Shown: positions 34,013 to 41,729 of the stretch, one piece after another
Layout: every line of letters starts with the position of its first letter
How positions within the stretch are numbered: the first letter of the stretch is position 1
DNA from: Arthrobacter sp. CDRTa11
GTDB lineage: Bacteria; Actinomycetota; Actinomycetes; Actinomycetales; Micrococcaceae
Assembly (NCBI RefSeq): GCF_026427775.1
Contig: NZ_CP044532.1
Span: 930,001-994,000 of the forward strand
Length of the DNA stretch: 64,000 bases
Direction of reading: 5' to 3'
Made by a program: the position numbers and the translations under genes
Notes under the pieces: model-generated
Told to the model about the DNA's origin: nothing
The model's input: only the letters and a program-made list of their open reading frames with translations
Database searches by the model: none

Positions 34013-34089
34013 GCCTCCTTAGCTCAGTTGGCCAGAGCACCGCTCTTGTAAAGCGGGGGTCGTCGGTTCGAATCCGACAGGAGGCTCCA
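34013..34089 (+). tRNA. tRNA-Thr (anticodon UGU)
   Basis: The full cloverleaf is visible. Acceptor stem GCCTCCT pairs with AGGAGGC (34079-34085). The D arm is AGCTCAGTTGGCCAGAGC. The anticodon stem CCGCT/AGCGG encloses loop CTTGTAA with anticodon TGT at 34047-34049. The T arm is GTCGGTTCGAATCCGAC. The discriminator T at 34086 is followed by an encoded CCA (34087-34089). Confidence 0.97.
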
Positions 34090-34143
34090 CTTCTCCAGCC
34101 GGTCCAGAGCGAACTGACCCAGGCTTGGTCCCTGACGATCAGC

Positions 34144-34491
34144 TCAATCCTTATCGATGAGCTCCAGCAGTTTCTTGGCGGCGTCCCGGATGTCATCGTG
34201 CCCGTACTGGCCTGCGCGGCTTTCCAGTGAGATCACGGCGCAGCGGTGCACCTTCTTGAAGTCCCCAAAGGGAAAGCTCACGCTGCCTTTAGTGCCGTCT
34301 GACGCTTCGTCGTCCCGGCCCAGATGCCATTCCGCAAAATCGGCGAAACCGTGCTTGTCGATAAACGCGTTTTCCTCATCAGTTGACGGCGCGTGTTCGC
34401 TCCAGTCATCACGGATATCGCGTTCAACCTTTCCGTTCTCAACAAGTTTCCGGGCGTGCGCCAACGCTTTACGGTTGAGTTTGACGGCCAT
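34144..34491 (-). CDS. Conserved hypothetical protein
   Basis: The product is a soluble protein of 115 aa. It is rich in charged residues (KLVENGKVERDIRDDWSEHAPSTDEENAFIDKHGFADFAEWHLG) and has no signal peptide or membrane segment. The FADFAEWHLGRDDE part looks like a conserved core that I associate with small actinobacterial proteins of unknown function. A basic N-terminus and acidic middle suggest a helical protein. ATG 34491 is preceded by GGAGGC. It stands alone between tRNA-Thr and a gene-poor stretch. Confidence 0.65.
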   Translation of the reverse strand: MAVKLNRKALAHARKLVENGKVERDIRDDWSEHAPSTDEENAFIDKHGFADFAEWHLGRDDEASDGTKGSVSFPFGDFKKVHRCAVISLESRAGQYGHDDIRDAAKKLLELIDKD

Positions 34492-34686
34492 GCTGCCTCC
34501 TAAGCCACGGGTTCTGCCGGCGATTTCAGCCTAGGACTTCACGGCCGCAGCCACCACGGCCTGGGAACGAAAATTCGCCGGACACCTGCAGTTCCGGACT
34601 TCTCGTGGCTGTTAATAGCGGGACTGTTAATGCCTGTGAGACCGGGCCGAAACCCGCCCACAACATTCGCCCCCTACTTTCAGTAC

Positions 34687-34893
34687 ATGCCTTTCAGTCT
34701 CGTGGCCCGTCTCCGTTCCCGCCTGGCGGATGTGTTCCTGTGTGATTCCGTTGATCAGGCGGCCGGGGCCATGGCTGACGCCACCCGCTGGGGCTGGTTG
34801 CCGGCCTTGAGCGGGGTGGCGGCGGGAGCAGATGAGGCCATGGCAGCACATGCAGCGGCAACCGTGCCGCCGTCCCAAAGCTTCCCAGGCTGA
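34687..34893 (+). CDS. Possible small ORF (uncertain)
   Basis: The frame reads MPFSLVARLRSRLADVFLCDSVDQAAGAMADATRWGWLP and is open from 34630. No family is recognised and there is no clear ribosome-binding site. The region 34492-35124 is otherwise empty of supported genes, with only the 15-bp repeats at 34907, so this may be non-coding. Confidence 0.2.
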   Translation: MPFSLVARLRSRLADVFLCDSVDQAAGAMADATRWGWLPALSGVAAGADEAMAAHAAATVPPSQSFPG

Positions 34894-34906
34894 CCGTCAG
34901 CGGGCG

Positions 34907-34950
34907 GAGCGTAAAAGGGCAGAGCGTAAAAGGGCAGAGCGTAAAGGGCC
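34907..34950. repeat. 15-bp tandem repeat, about 3 copies
   Basis: GAGCGTAAAAGGGCA is present exactly at 34907-34921 and 34922-34936. A slightly diverged third copy runs to 34950. Confidence 0.85.
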
Positions 34951-35124
34951 GGGCGGATTGAATTCCCGCCGTGCAATTGGCCGGATAACTCCTGGAAACG
35001 GCGCGCGAATCAACACGGAGTGTCTGCTGGGGCACACTTTTCTCCAAGGAACGGCATAATGACCTAAACTGCTTCACTGAGGTGCCTGAAATGGTGCTGC
35101 GCAGCAACGAAAGTGAACCACGCT

Positions 35125-35430
35125 ATGGCTACCGATTACGACGCTCCACGCAATAAGACAGACGAAGAATCTTCCGCCGAATCGCTGGAGGCCCTCCAGG
35201 CATCCCGCAGCGGCAGTGCACAGACCGCGGTGATTGACGTTGACGAGAACGACACCGCCGAAGGCATCGACCTTCCCGGCGCTGACCTCTCCGGTGAAGA
35301 ACTGACGGTCATCGTTGTTCCGGAGCAGTCCGACGAATTTACCTGTTCCTCCTGCTTCCTGGTCCGCCACCGGTCCCAGATTGCCCGCGAAAAGAACGGC
35401 CTGAAATACTGCCGGGAATGCGAAGGCTGA
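35125..35430 (+). CDS. DUF4193 family protein
   Basis: The product is 101 aa. ATG 35125 (MATDYDAPRNKTDEE) matches the family start; an upstream ATG at 35113 is in frame. The acidic N-terminal half contains IDLPGADLSGEELTV. The C-terminal FTCSSCFLVRHRSQIAREKN...CRECEG has two CxxC pairs that could bind zinc, as in other DUF4193 proteins. The family is nearly confined to actinobacteria and its function is unknown. A terminator follows closely. Confidence 0.9.
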   Translation: MATDYDAPRNKTDEESSAESLEALQASRSGSAQTAVIDVDENDTAEGIDLPGADLSGEELTVIVVPEQSDEFTCSSCFLVRHRSQIAREKNGLKYCRECEG

Positions 35431-35450
35431 CCCATCCCTGCATGATCGTC

Positions 35451-35484
35451 AAGCGCCGGCCACCGTGAGGTGGCCGGCGCTTTT
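35451..35484 (+). terminator. Terminator of the DUF4193 gene
   Basis: AAGCGCCGGCCACC (35451-35464) pairs perfectly with 35469-35482 around GTGA, and TT follows. The 270 bp from here to 35700 hold no other recognised feature. Confidence 0.88.
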
Positions 35485-35700
35485 GCGTCTCGGTTAGGCA
35501 ACGTTATAAGGCATAACGGAAGGGTCCAGAAACGGCGTCGATCAGGTTTCTTTAGGCCTAAAAACCCCTCCGCGATTACTCTGGCGTGACCCGAAAAAGG
35601 CCTCATTAACGGTTCCGCGCCGAAGCGGATACAAGCCTCGATTCCCGCCCTGGGCGCTCCTACGCTTGAGCTACCTAATCACTCGAAGGGGTGGCCCACA

Positions 35701-36249
35701 ATGAAAAAGATTCATACATGGCTGGCAGTCGTTTTGATGGCTGTCGGATTAGGTTTCCTGGCTCCGGGGCCCGCCTCGGCTACCACATCCTATTGCGGAC
35801 TCGAATGGGGATCGCTGATTGAATCCAATCCTGCGATGAGCACCGCATCGGTAACCAACGTCCGGACGGGGCAGCACTACTGCTTCGACCGCCTGGTGGT
35901 TGATCTTAACGGCCCTGTGGCCGGCTACACCGTCCAGTACGTCCCCGTAGTGGTCCAGGACGGTTCAGGTTTTGATATCCCGCTGCAGGGCGGCGCGTTC
36001 CTCCAGGTAACTGTGAACGCACCCTCCTATGACAGCAACTACAACGTCACGTACAGCCCGGCAGCCAAAGCCGAACTGTCCAACGTTTCGGGGTACCAGA
36101 CCTTCCGTCAGGTAGCGTACGCAGGCAGCTTTGAAGGCTACACAAGCATCGGTCTGGGCGTTCGCGCCCGGCTTCCGTTCCGGGTTTTCACCCTGGACGG
36201 TCCGGGAGCCGGATCGCGCATGGTTGTTGATGTAGCGCACTTCTGGTGA
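35701..36249 (+). CDS. Secreted AMIN-like domain protein
   Basis: The product is 182 aa. A signal peptide is evident: basic MKKIHTW, hydrophobic LAVVLMAVGLGFLAPG, and a cleavage site after PASA. The mature part contains HYCFDRLVVDLNGPVAGYTVQYV and a beta-rich repeat pattern typical of the AMIN-like domain found in actinobacterial exported proteins, plus a Cys pair (YCGLEW, HYCFDR) that could form a disulfide. AMIN domains often bind cell-wall polymers, so envelope association is inferred. It is monocistronic and ends at a bidirectional terminator shared with the permease gene. Confidence 0.78.
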   Translation: MKKIHTWLAVVLMAVGLGFLAPGPASATTSYCGLEWGSLIESNPAMSTASVTNVRTGQHYCFDRLVVDLNGPVAGYTVQYVPVVVQDGSGFDIPLQGGAFLQVTVNAPSYDSNYNVTYSPAAKAELSNVSGYQTFRQVAYAGSFEGYTSIGLGVRARLPFRVFTLDGPGAGSRMVVDVAHFW

Positions 36250-36314
36250 TCCACAGGTTGGGTGGACGCCGGTAGAAAACAAGGTGCCGGCATTGAGATA
36301 GGCAGAGGGAACCA

Positions 36315-36366
36315 CAAAAAGCGGCGCCCTGCTCCGGAGGCTTTCCGGGCAGGGCGCCGCTTTTTT
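36315..36366. terminator. Bidirectional terminator
   Basis: GCGGCGCCCTGC (36321-36332) pairs perfectly with 36349-36360. It is flanked by AAAAA on one side and TTTTTT on the other, so it works for both the secreted-protein gene (+) and the agmatine operon (-). Confidence 0.9.
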
Positions 36367-36384
36367 GTTGCCGCTGCGGGCAGG

Positions 36385-37953
36385 CTACTCGGGAACCACC
36401 AGTGCCGGTGTGTCCCGGCGGATGGTTTCGCCGCGGAAGAATCCCGGCCGCAGGCGGGCCATGATGAGCATAAACACCGCTCCGAATGCCAGGATTCCAA
36501 TGCCCAGGACAAAGACCAGGCCAACACCGAACACCTCGGAACCGCTGCCGAACTCAGGGGCCAGGCTGTCCACTGCGGTCTGAAAGAACACCACAAAGAG
36601 TCCTATGCCGCCCAGCAGCGGGCACAGCAGCCGAAGCGTGAAGTTGCGGACGCTGCTGAACACGCTGTTCCGGAAGTACCAGGCACAGGCGATGGCGGTG
36701 AGTCCGTAGTAGAAGCAGATCATCAGGCCCAGCGCCAGGATGGTGTCATTCAGGACGTTCTCGCTGATGATGTGCATCGCAGCGTAGAACCCCGCGGACA
36801 GGACTCCAGCGGCAATGATGGCGGTGCGCGGCGTTGAGAAGCGTTTGCTCAGGCGGCTGAGCGGCTTGGGAAGGGCGCCGTAGTGGGACATGGCCAGGAG
36901 GCTGCGGGACGGCGACATGAAGGTGGACTGCAGCGACGCCGCCGAGCTGGAGAGGACGGCGAGGGACATCAGGATGGCGAAGGGTCCCATGATGGGGGAA
37001 GCCAGGGCGGTAAAGATATTTTCCTGGTTGTCGGGGTTGCTGAGTCCGTTGCCGGTATCGCCGATGCCGGCGAACATCATGGTGGAGATGCTGATCAGCA
37101 GGTAGATGCCCAGGACGATTACGGCGGTCAGGGTCCCGGCCAAACCAGCCGTCTTCTTGCCGTTGGTGGTTTCCTCGTTCACGGTAAGGCATACATCCCA
37201 GCCCCAGTAGACAAAGATGGAGAGCGAGATGCCCGCCGCGATCTGGCCGAACGTCTCGATCTTGGTGACGTCAAACCATTCCCAGCTGAACGGGATGGCT
37301 GTTTCGGACGTGGACCAGTTGGCGAAGGCCATGGTTACGAAGAGGCCCAGGACCAGCAGCTGGAACCCCACCAGGCCGTACTGCACCAGTTTGGTGGTGT
37401 GCATGCCGCGGTAGCTGATCCACACCGCCAGGGCCACGAAGACGAAGCAGGTCAGCACGTTCAGCGGCTTGTTGGCGGCGAGCTCGGCCAGCTCCGGTGA
37501 ACCCGTGAGCTGGGAGAGGAAAAGGTAGAAGAAGTCCACTGCCACGGCGGCCAGGTTGGACAGCACAATGATGTTGGCCGCAAGGAGCCCCCAGCCGCCC
37601 ATCCAGCCAACCCACGGGCCGAAGGCCTTGGTGACCCAGGTGAAGGTGGTGCCGCTGTCCGGGGAATCGGCATTGAGTTCCCGGTAGGCCAGCGAGACCA
37701 GGATCATGGGGATGAATCCGATCAGGAAGATGACCGGCAATTGGAGCCCGGCCTCATTGATGGTGGGGCCCAGGGCGCTGGTCAGCGTGTAGGCGGGCGC
37801 GATGGTGGAGATGCCAAGGACCACCACGGCCAGGAGGCCCAGCTGGCCACCCTTCAGTCCCTTGGCGCTGATGCCGTGGGCCGTGCCGGGGGCGTCGGCC
37901 CCGGTGCTGTCAGCTACTCCGGTTGCGGTGCTGTTACGGATGGTGTGGGTCAT
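36385..37953 (-). CDS. APC-family amino acid/polyamine permease, probably for agmatine or putrescine
   Basis: The product is 522 aa with about 12 hydrophobic spans, starting near GQLGLLAVVVLGISTIAPAYTL. It matches the APC superfamily, with the conserved first helix (GISTIAPAYTLTSALG) and the SPDSGTTFTWVTKAFG segment. It is the last gene of the aguB-aguA-permease operon; its ATG overlaps the aguA stop (ATGA). Import of agmatine or a related amine is inferred from this coupling, not from sequence specificity. Confidence 0.88.
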   Translation of the reverse strand: MTHTIRNSTATGVADSTGADAPGTAHGISAKGLKGGQLGLLAVVVLGISTIAPAYTLTSALGPTINEAGLQLPVIFLIGFIPMILVSLAYRELNADSPDSGTTFTWVTKAFGPWVGWMGGWGLLAANIIVLSNLAAVAVDFFYLFLSQLTGSPELAELAANKPLNVLTCFVFVALAVWISYRGMHTTKLVQYGLVGFQLLVLGLFVTMAFANWSTSETAIPFSWEWFDVTKIETFGQIAAGISLSIFVYWGWDVCLTVNEETTNGKKTAGLAGTLTAVIVLGIYLLISISTMMFAGIGDTGNGLSNPDNQENIFTALASPIMGPFAILMSLAVLSSSAASLQSTFMSPSRSLLAMSHYGALPKPLSRLSKRFSTPRTAIIAAGVLSAGFYAAMHIISENVLNDTILALGLMICFYYGLTAIACAWYFRNSVFSSVRNFTLRLLCPLLGGIGLFVVFFQTAVDSLAPEFGSGSEVFGVGLVFVLGIGILAFGAVFMLIMARLRPGFFRGETIRRDTPALVVPE

Positions 37954-38990
37954 GTCCGTACTTTCTCGAGGGCAGCAGGCTGCTGTTGGGTGATGCAGTG
38001 GATACCGCCACCGCGGGCGAAGAGTTCCCGTGCGTCAATACTGACGATCCGGCGTCCGGGATAGGCCTCGGCCAGGATCTGGAGGGCCTTGTCGTCGTTG
38101 GGGTCGCCGAAGCTGCAGGCGATGACGCCTCCATTGACCACCACATGGTTGATGTAGCTGTAGTCCACAAAGCCTTCGTCGTCTGTCAGGGCCTCGGGAG
38201 CGGGAACCTCCACGACGTTCCACTCGCGGCCGGCAGCGTCGCGCGTGGTGCGCAGGTAGCTGATGATGTCCCTGCAGACGTCGAAGTCAGGGTGTGCCGG
38301 ATTCCGCTGCGAGTGGACCAGCAGCGTGCCGGGGGAGGGGATGGCTGCCACGATGTCCACATGCCCGCGGGTGCCGAAACGTTCCGAGTCCCGGGTCAGG
38401 CCGCGGGGGAGCCAGATGACGTGCGTGGCGCCCAGCGTGCGGGCCAGTTCGGCTTCCACATCGGCCTTGCTCAGGCCGGGGTTGCGCCCCGGGTCCAGCT
38501 GGACGGTCTCGGTGACCAATACTGTTCCCTCACCGTCCACCTGCAGCCCGCCGCCCTCGTTCACCAAGGGGGACACCACGTGGTGGGACCCGGAGCGGGC
38601 GGAAATTTCGGCGGCGATCAGGGCGTCCTTGTCCCAGCGGGCCCAGTCCTGCGCACCCCAGCCGTTGAAAACCCAGTCGACGGCGCCGCGGCAGCCGTGC
38701 TGGTCAAGAACAAAGGTGGGGCCGATGTCCCGCATCCAGGCATCGTTCAGCGGGGCGGCAAGCACCTCAATGTCCGGGTGCAGATAGCGGGCTGCGGTGT
38801 CGACGTCGTCGGGGTTTACCACCATGGTGACCGGTTCGAACTCGACGGCGGCATTGGCGACAGCTGCCCAAGTTGACCGGGCCGCGTGGGCGGCTTCCTC
38901 GGAATCGCCGAGCGTGTAGCCGCCGGTCGGGAAGGCCATCCAGAGGCGTTCCTGCAGGGCTGTTTCGGCTGGCATGCGCCAGGTGCTCAT
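37950..38990 (-). CDS. aguA: Agmatine deiminase (peptidyl-arginine-deiminase-like)
   Basis: The enzyme converts agmatine to N-carbamoylputrescine and ammonia. The product is 346 aa. Family hallmarks are RMPAETALQERLWMAFP, DAWMRDIGPTFVL, NEGGGLQVDGEGTVLVTE, RGHVDIVAAIPSPG and the catalytic GGGIHCITQQQP near the C-terminus (Cys about 332). ATG 38990 (MSTWRMPAE) has GGAGG seven bases upstream; the frame is open further to 39113 without similarity. Both ends overlap neighbours by ATGA. Confidence 0.93.
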   Translation of the reverse strand: MSTWRMPAETALQERLWMAFPTGGYTLGDSEEAAHAARSTWAAVANAAVEFEPVTMVVNPDDVDTAARYLHPDIEVLAAPLNDAWMRDIGPTFVLDQHGCRGAVDWVFNGWGAQDWARWDKDALIAAEISARSGSHHVVSPLVNEGGGLQVDGEGTVLVTETVQLDPGRNPGLSKADVEAELARTLGATHVIWLPRGLTRDSERFGTRGHVDIVAAIPSPGTLLVHSQRNPAHPDFDVCRDIISYLRTTRDAAGREWNVVEVPAPEALTDDEGFVDYSYINHVVVNGGVIACSFGDPNDDKALQILAEAYPGRRIVSIDARELFARGGGIHCITQQQPAALEKVRT

Positions 38991-40021
38991 GCTGTTGCCT
39001 CCAGATAGGCCTGTGCTTCTCCGCCCAACGGCTGGCCGGGGCGGACGGGTTCGGTGAGCCGTCCATACGTGTCCGGACGCCGTGTGGCCAGGAACGGGAA
39101 GAGAGTCAGCCAATCCCGCCGCTGGTCAAGGTCAAGGTCTGCCACCAGCACAGCGGACTGGTCGCGCGGCGCCTGGACCAGGATCCGGCCGTACGGATCT
39201 GAGATGAAGGAGGAACCATAGAAGTTCAATGTTCCTTCGTTGCCCCAGCGGTTGGGCGCCACCATAAACAGGCCGTTGGCGATGCCGTTGCCCACGATCA
39301 CCTGCTGCCACAGCGGCTGCGTGTCCAGGTCCGGGTGGTCAGGTTCAGAGCCAATGGCAGTGGGGTAGACCAGGATTTCGGCACCGCCGAGGGAGTAAAG
39401 CCGGGCCACTTCAGGGAACCATTCGTCCCAGCAGGTGGGCATGCCCAGCCGTGCGCCATTCAGCTCGGCGGGCGAGTGGACCTCGTAGGCGTCGGCGGCT
39501 GCGGGACCTCTGCGGAAGAATTTGTCCTCGTAATAGCCAGCCGTAACGGGAATGTGCAGCTTGTGTGTACGGGCCAGGAGTTCGCCCTCAGGCGAGACCA
39601 GGATGGCCGTGTTGAGGCCGAGCCCGTCATCCGAGCCGTCCGGGTTGTCCGCGCGCTGATAGAGCGAGGCATGGACGCTGACGCCGTGACGGCGTGCTGA
39701 TGCGGCGGCGAACTGGAAGGTGGGTCCCGTGAGGAGATCCTCGGCAGCGTCCGAGGGCCTGGGCCGCACCACTCCCGGCCGGGACGTGTCGTTGACCGGC
39801 AGGGTGTCTGCCGGGTAGCGCGAGAGCGTCAGTTCCGGCAGGAACACCACCGTGGCTCCAAGCCTGGCGGCCCGGCTGATGCCCTCGTCGAGTTCGGCGC
39901 GCAGGACGGCATCGTCTGCGTGCCAGCGGTGTTGCACCACTCCCACCCGGAGGGCGGGGCGATCGGACGGCGTTGTCCGTGCAGGGGACGCTGGTGCATC
40001 AAGGCAGGAAATTTCAATCAT
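38987..40021 (-). CDS. aguB: N-carbamoylputrescine amidase-type carbon-nitrogen hydrolase
   Basis: The enzyme would hydrolyse N-carbamoylputrescine to putrescine, CO2 and ammonia, the step after AguA. The product is 344 aa. The nitrilase triad is Glu63 (VVFLPELTL), Lys154 (RTHKLHIPVTAGYYEDKFF) and Cys197 (GMPTCWDEWFPEVARL); the HIPxxxGYYEDKFFxxG and TCWDxWFPE contexts are typical of AguB. It is the first gene of the operon and overlaps aguA by ATGA. Two dyad operators lie upstream at 40048 and 40105. Confidence 0.92.
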   Translation of the reverse strand: MIEISCLDAPASPARTTPSDRPALRVGVVQHRWHADDAVLRAELDEGISRAARLGATVVFLPELTLSRYPADTLPVNDTSRPGVVRPRPSDAAEDLLTGPTFQFAAASARRHGVSVHASLYQRADNPDGSDDGLGLNTAILVSPEGELLARTHKLHIPVTAGYYEDKFFRRGPAAADAYEVHSPAELNGARLGMPTCWDEWFPEVARLYSLGGAEILVYPTAIGSEPDHPDLDTQPLWQQVIVGNGIANGLFMVAPNRWGNEGTLNFYGSSFISDPYGRILVQAPRDQSAVLVADLDLDQRRDWLTLFPFLATRRPDTYGRLTEPVRPGQPLGGEAQAYLEATA

Positions 40022-40047
40022 GTGGCTACTCCAGTGAGACGATCGTC

Positions 40048-40072
40048 ACTAAATGAATGACGTTCATTTAGT
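40048..40072. promoter_or_regulatory. Dyad operator upstream of agmatine operon, copy 1
   Basis: ACTAAATGAA and TTCATTTAGT form perfect 10-bp arms around TGACG. The size and symmetry suit a TetR-type regulator. It lies 27 bp upstream of the aguB ATG. Confidence 0.7.
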
Positions 40073-40104
40073 ATGGAGGGTCGGCGGCTTTAGCGCAAGA
40101 CCCG

Positions 40105-40124
40105 AAATGAATCACGTTCTTTTA
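40105..40124. promoter_or_regulatory. Dyad operator, degenerate copy 2
   Basis: AAATGAATCACGTTCTTTTA matches the core of copy 1 (AAATGAATGACGTTCATTTA) at 18 of 20 positions. It lies 54 bp further from aguB, towards dps. Confidence 0.55.
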
Positions 40125-40234
40125 TGTCCCCGGGAAGCAAATTGGTAAGCTTACTGAGAAATTCCGTCCCACCCTCCTGTGGCCATGCAGGGGGCTGATA
40201 GCGTCGGGACTGCTGGACCAATCGAGGAGGACTT

Positions 40235-40714
40235 ATGAAAGCTTCACCGACCCTGACCAATAACCTGCAGGCTGTACTCGCGGACCTGATTGAGCTGCAC
40301 ATCCAGGGCAAGCAGGCCCACTGGAACATCGTGGGGACCAATTTCCGGGACCTCCATCTGCAGCTGGACGAGATTGTCGAAGCCGGCCGCCAGTTTGCGG
40401 ACGACCTGGCGGAGCGCATGCGCGCACTGCATGCACTCCCGGACGGGCGCAGCTCCACCGTGGCGGCTTCCACCAATCTGCCGGCGTTCCCCGAAGGCCT
40501 GATCAACACCAAGGACGCGATCGAGCGAACCGTGGCAGCCCTGGAAGCGGCGGTGGGAACCATGCGGAAGGTTCATGACGAAGTGGAGGAGGAAGATCCC
40601 ACTACTGCCGATCTCCTCCATGAGTTCATTGCCAGGCTTGAGCAGTTCGCCTGGATGGTTAACGCAGAAACCATGAAGGCCACGGCCAGCGTCACAGCCC
40701 CAGATACCCCCTAG
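40235..40714 (+). CDS. dps: Dps-family DNA-protection/ferritin-like protein
   Basis: The product is 159 aa, of Dps length. The ferroxidase region LIELHIQGKQAHWNIVGTNFRDLHLQLDEI carries the His, His, Asp and Glu ligands that sit at the Dps dimer interface, and the C-terminal helix has EFIARLEQFAWM. Dps dodecamers oxidise and store iron with peroxide and protect DNA in stress and stationary phase. A strong GAGGAGG ribosome-binding site precedes ATG 40235. The gene is monocistronic with its own terminator. Confidence 0.93.
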   Translation: MKASPTLTNNLQAVLADLIELHIQGKQAHWNIVGTNFRDLHLQLDEIVEAGRQFADDLAERMRALHALPDGRSSTVAASTNLPAFPEGLINTKDAIERTVAALEAAVGTMRKVHDEVEEEDPTTADLLHEFIARLEQFAWMVNAETMKATASVTAPDTP

Positions 40715-40736
40715 GACACTGGCGCTCCTGGATCAG

Positions 40737-40777
40737 GCGCCCGGTACCGGAATCATTCCGGCGCCGGGCGCTTTTTT
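40737..40777 (+). terminator. Terminator of dps
   Basis: GCGCCCGG...CCGGAA (from 40737) pairs with TTCCGG...CCGGGCGC around TCA, and a run of seven T follows. Confidence 0.9.
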
Positions 40778-40788
40778 TGTGCCGGGGG

Positions 40789-40831
40789 TTGACTTCCTGC
40801 CTTCCACCAACATACTTAAGCATGTGCTTAA
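40789..40831 (+). promoter_or_regulatory. Promoter and dyad operator of the ArsR-type gene
   Basis: TTGACT (40789-40794) and CATACT (40811-40816) are spaced by 16 bp. The inverted repeat TTAAGCA-TG-TGCTTAA (40816-40831) overlaps both the -10 box and GTG 40824. The expected transcript start falls at about 40823-40824, so the mRNA would begin at the start codon and the operator would block initiation. Confidence 0.65.
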
Positions 40832-41243
40832 CAATAGTTCCGAGGCAGACCTGGACCTTGTTTTCCAGGCGCTCGCCGATCCGACCAGGCGGGCCATCGT
40901 GGTCCGGCTTTGCATCGGCCCGGCATCCGTCTCGGAACTCGCCAGGCCTTTCACCATGAGCCTGCCGGCAGTTGTGCAGCACCTCCAGGTCCTGGAAAAC
41001 AGCGGCCTGGTGAAGAGTCAAAAGATCGGCCGGGTACGGACCTGCAGCATCGTTCCGGCCACCGTCAGGCTGGCCGAAAGCTGGCTCGGCGCCCGCCGGA
41101 CCGCCAGCGAACGCATCCTGGACCGGCTGGAGGCGTTCCTTGCCGCCGAACCTGAAGCCACAGAGCTGAAAGTTCCCGAAACGCCTGATCCGAGTAATCC
41201 ACACACCAAGACATTCCCTCCGAATCCACCCAGGAGCACATGA
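40824..41243 (+). CDS. ArsR-family transcriptional repressor
   Basis: The product is 139 aa from GTG 40824 (VLNNSSEADLDLVF). The winged helix shows LADPTRRAIVVRLCIGPASVSELARPFTMSLPAVVQHLQVLENSGLVKSQKIGRVRTC. No metal-binding CxC motif is seen, so it belongs to the ArsR group paired with SRPBCC/AHSA1 genes rather than to metal sensors. An upstream GTG at 40779 is in frame but sits in the dps terminator tail. It overlaps the next gene by 4 bp (ATGA), and autoregulation through the overlapping dyad is likely. Confidence 0.9.
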   Translation: MLNNSSEADLDLVFQALADPTRRAIVVRLCIGPASVSELARPFTMSLPAVVQHLQVLENSGLVKSQKIGRVRTCSIVPATVRLAESWLGARRTASERILDRLEAFLAAEPEATELKVPETPDPSNPHTKTFPPNPPRST

Positions 41244-41701
41244 TGAGCAGTCCCCTTACCCACGCCAGCTTCACCATCGAGCGCAAGCTCAGCGTCCCGC
41301 CGTCGCGCGTTTTCCACGCCTTTTCCGACTACGAGACCAAAAAGAAGTGGTTCGGCGGCCCCGCTGAATGGGTCCAGGGCGAATCCAGCCTGGACTTCCG
41401 CGTCGGCGGGCGGGAGACAGGTGTCGGCGGGCCCGAAGGCGGGTTCGTCTCCACCATGCACGCCGTCTATCACGACATCGTCCAGGATGAGCGGATCGTA
41501 TACACCTACGAAATGCTGCTGAACGGCGAGCGGTCCTCCGTTTCGTTGTGCACCCTGGAGTTGGACGCCGACGGCCAGGGAACCATCCTGACGCTCACTG
41601 AACAGGGCGTCTACTTCACGGAGGAGGACCAGGTGGCGGGCCGCAAGGAAGGCACCGAAGGCCTGATGGACGCCCTCGTCACCTACCTCGAGGGACACTG
41701 A
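41240..41701 (+). CDS. SRPBCC/AHSA1-family protein
   Basis: The product is 153 aa. The AHSA1-like START-domain pattern is clear: IERKLSVPPSRVFHAFSDYETKKKWFGGP, LDFRVGGRE, IVQDERIVYTYEMLLNG, TLTLTEQGVYF and a terminal helix EGTEGLMDALVTYLE. Proteins paired with ArsR repressors in this way are widespread, but their ligand is usually unknown. The ATG (41240, or 41243) overlaps the arsR-type stop, so the two are coupled. It converges on the MFS gene. Confidence 0.9.
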   Translation: MMSSPLTHASFTIERKLSVPPSRVFHAFSDYETKKKWFGGPAEWVQGESSLDFRVGGRETGVGGPEGGFVSTMHAVYHDIVQDERIVYTYEMLLNGERSSVSLCTLELDADGQGTILTLTEQGVYFTEEDQVAGRKEGTEGLMDALVTYLEGH

Positions 41702-41729
41702 CGTCCACCGGCGTTCGATGGGGCGGCTC

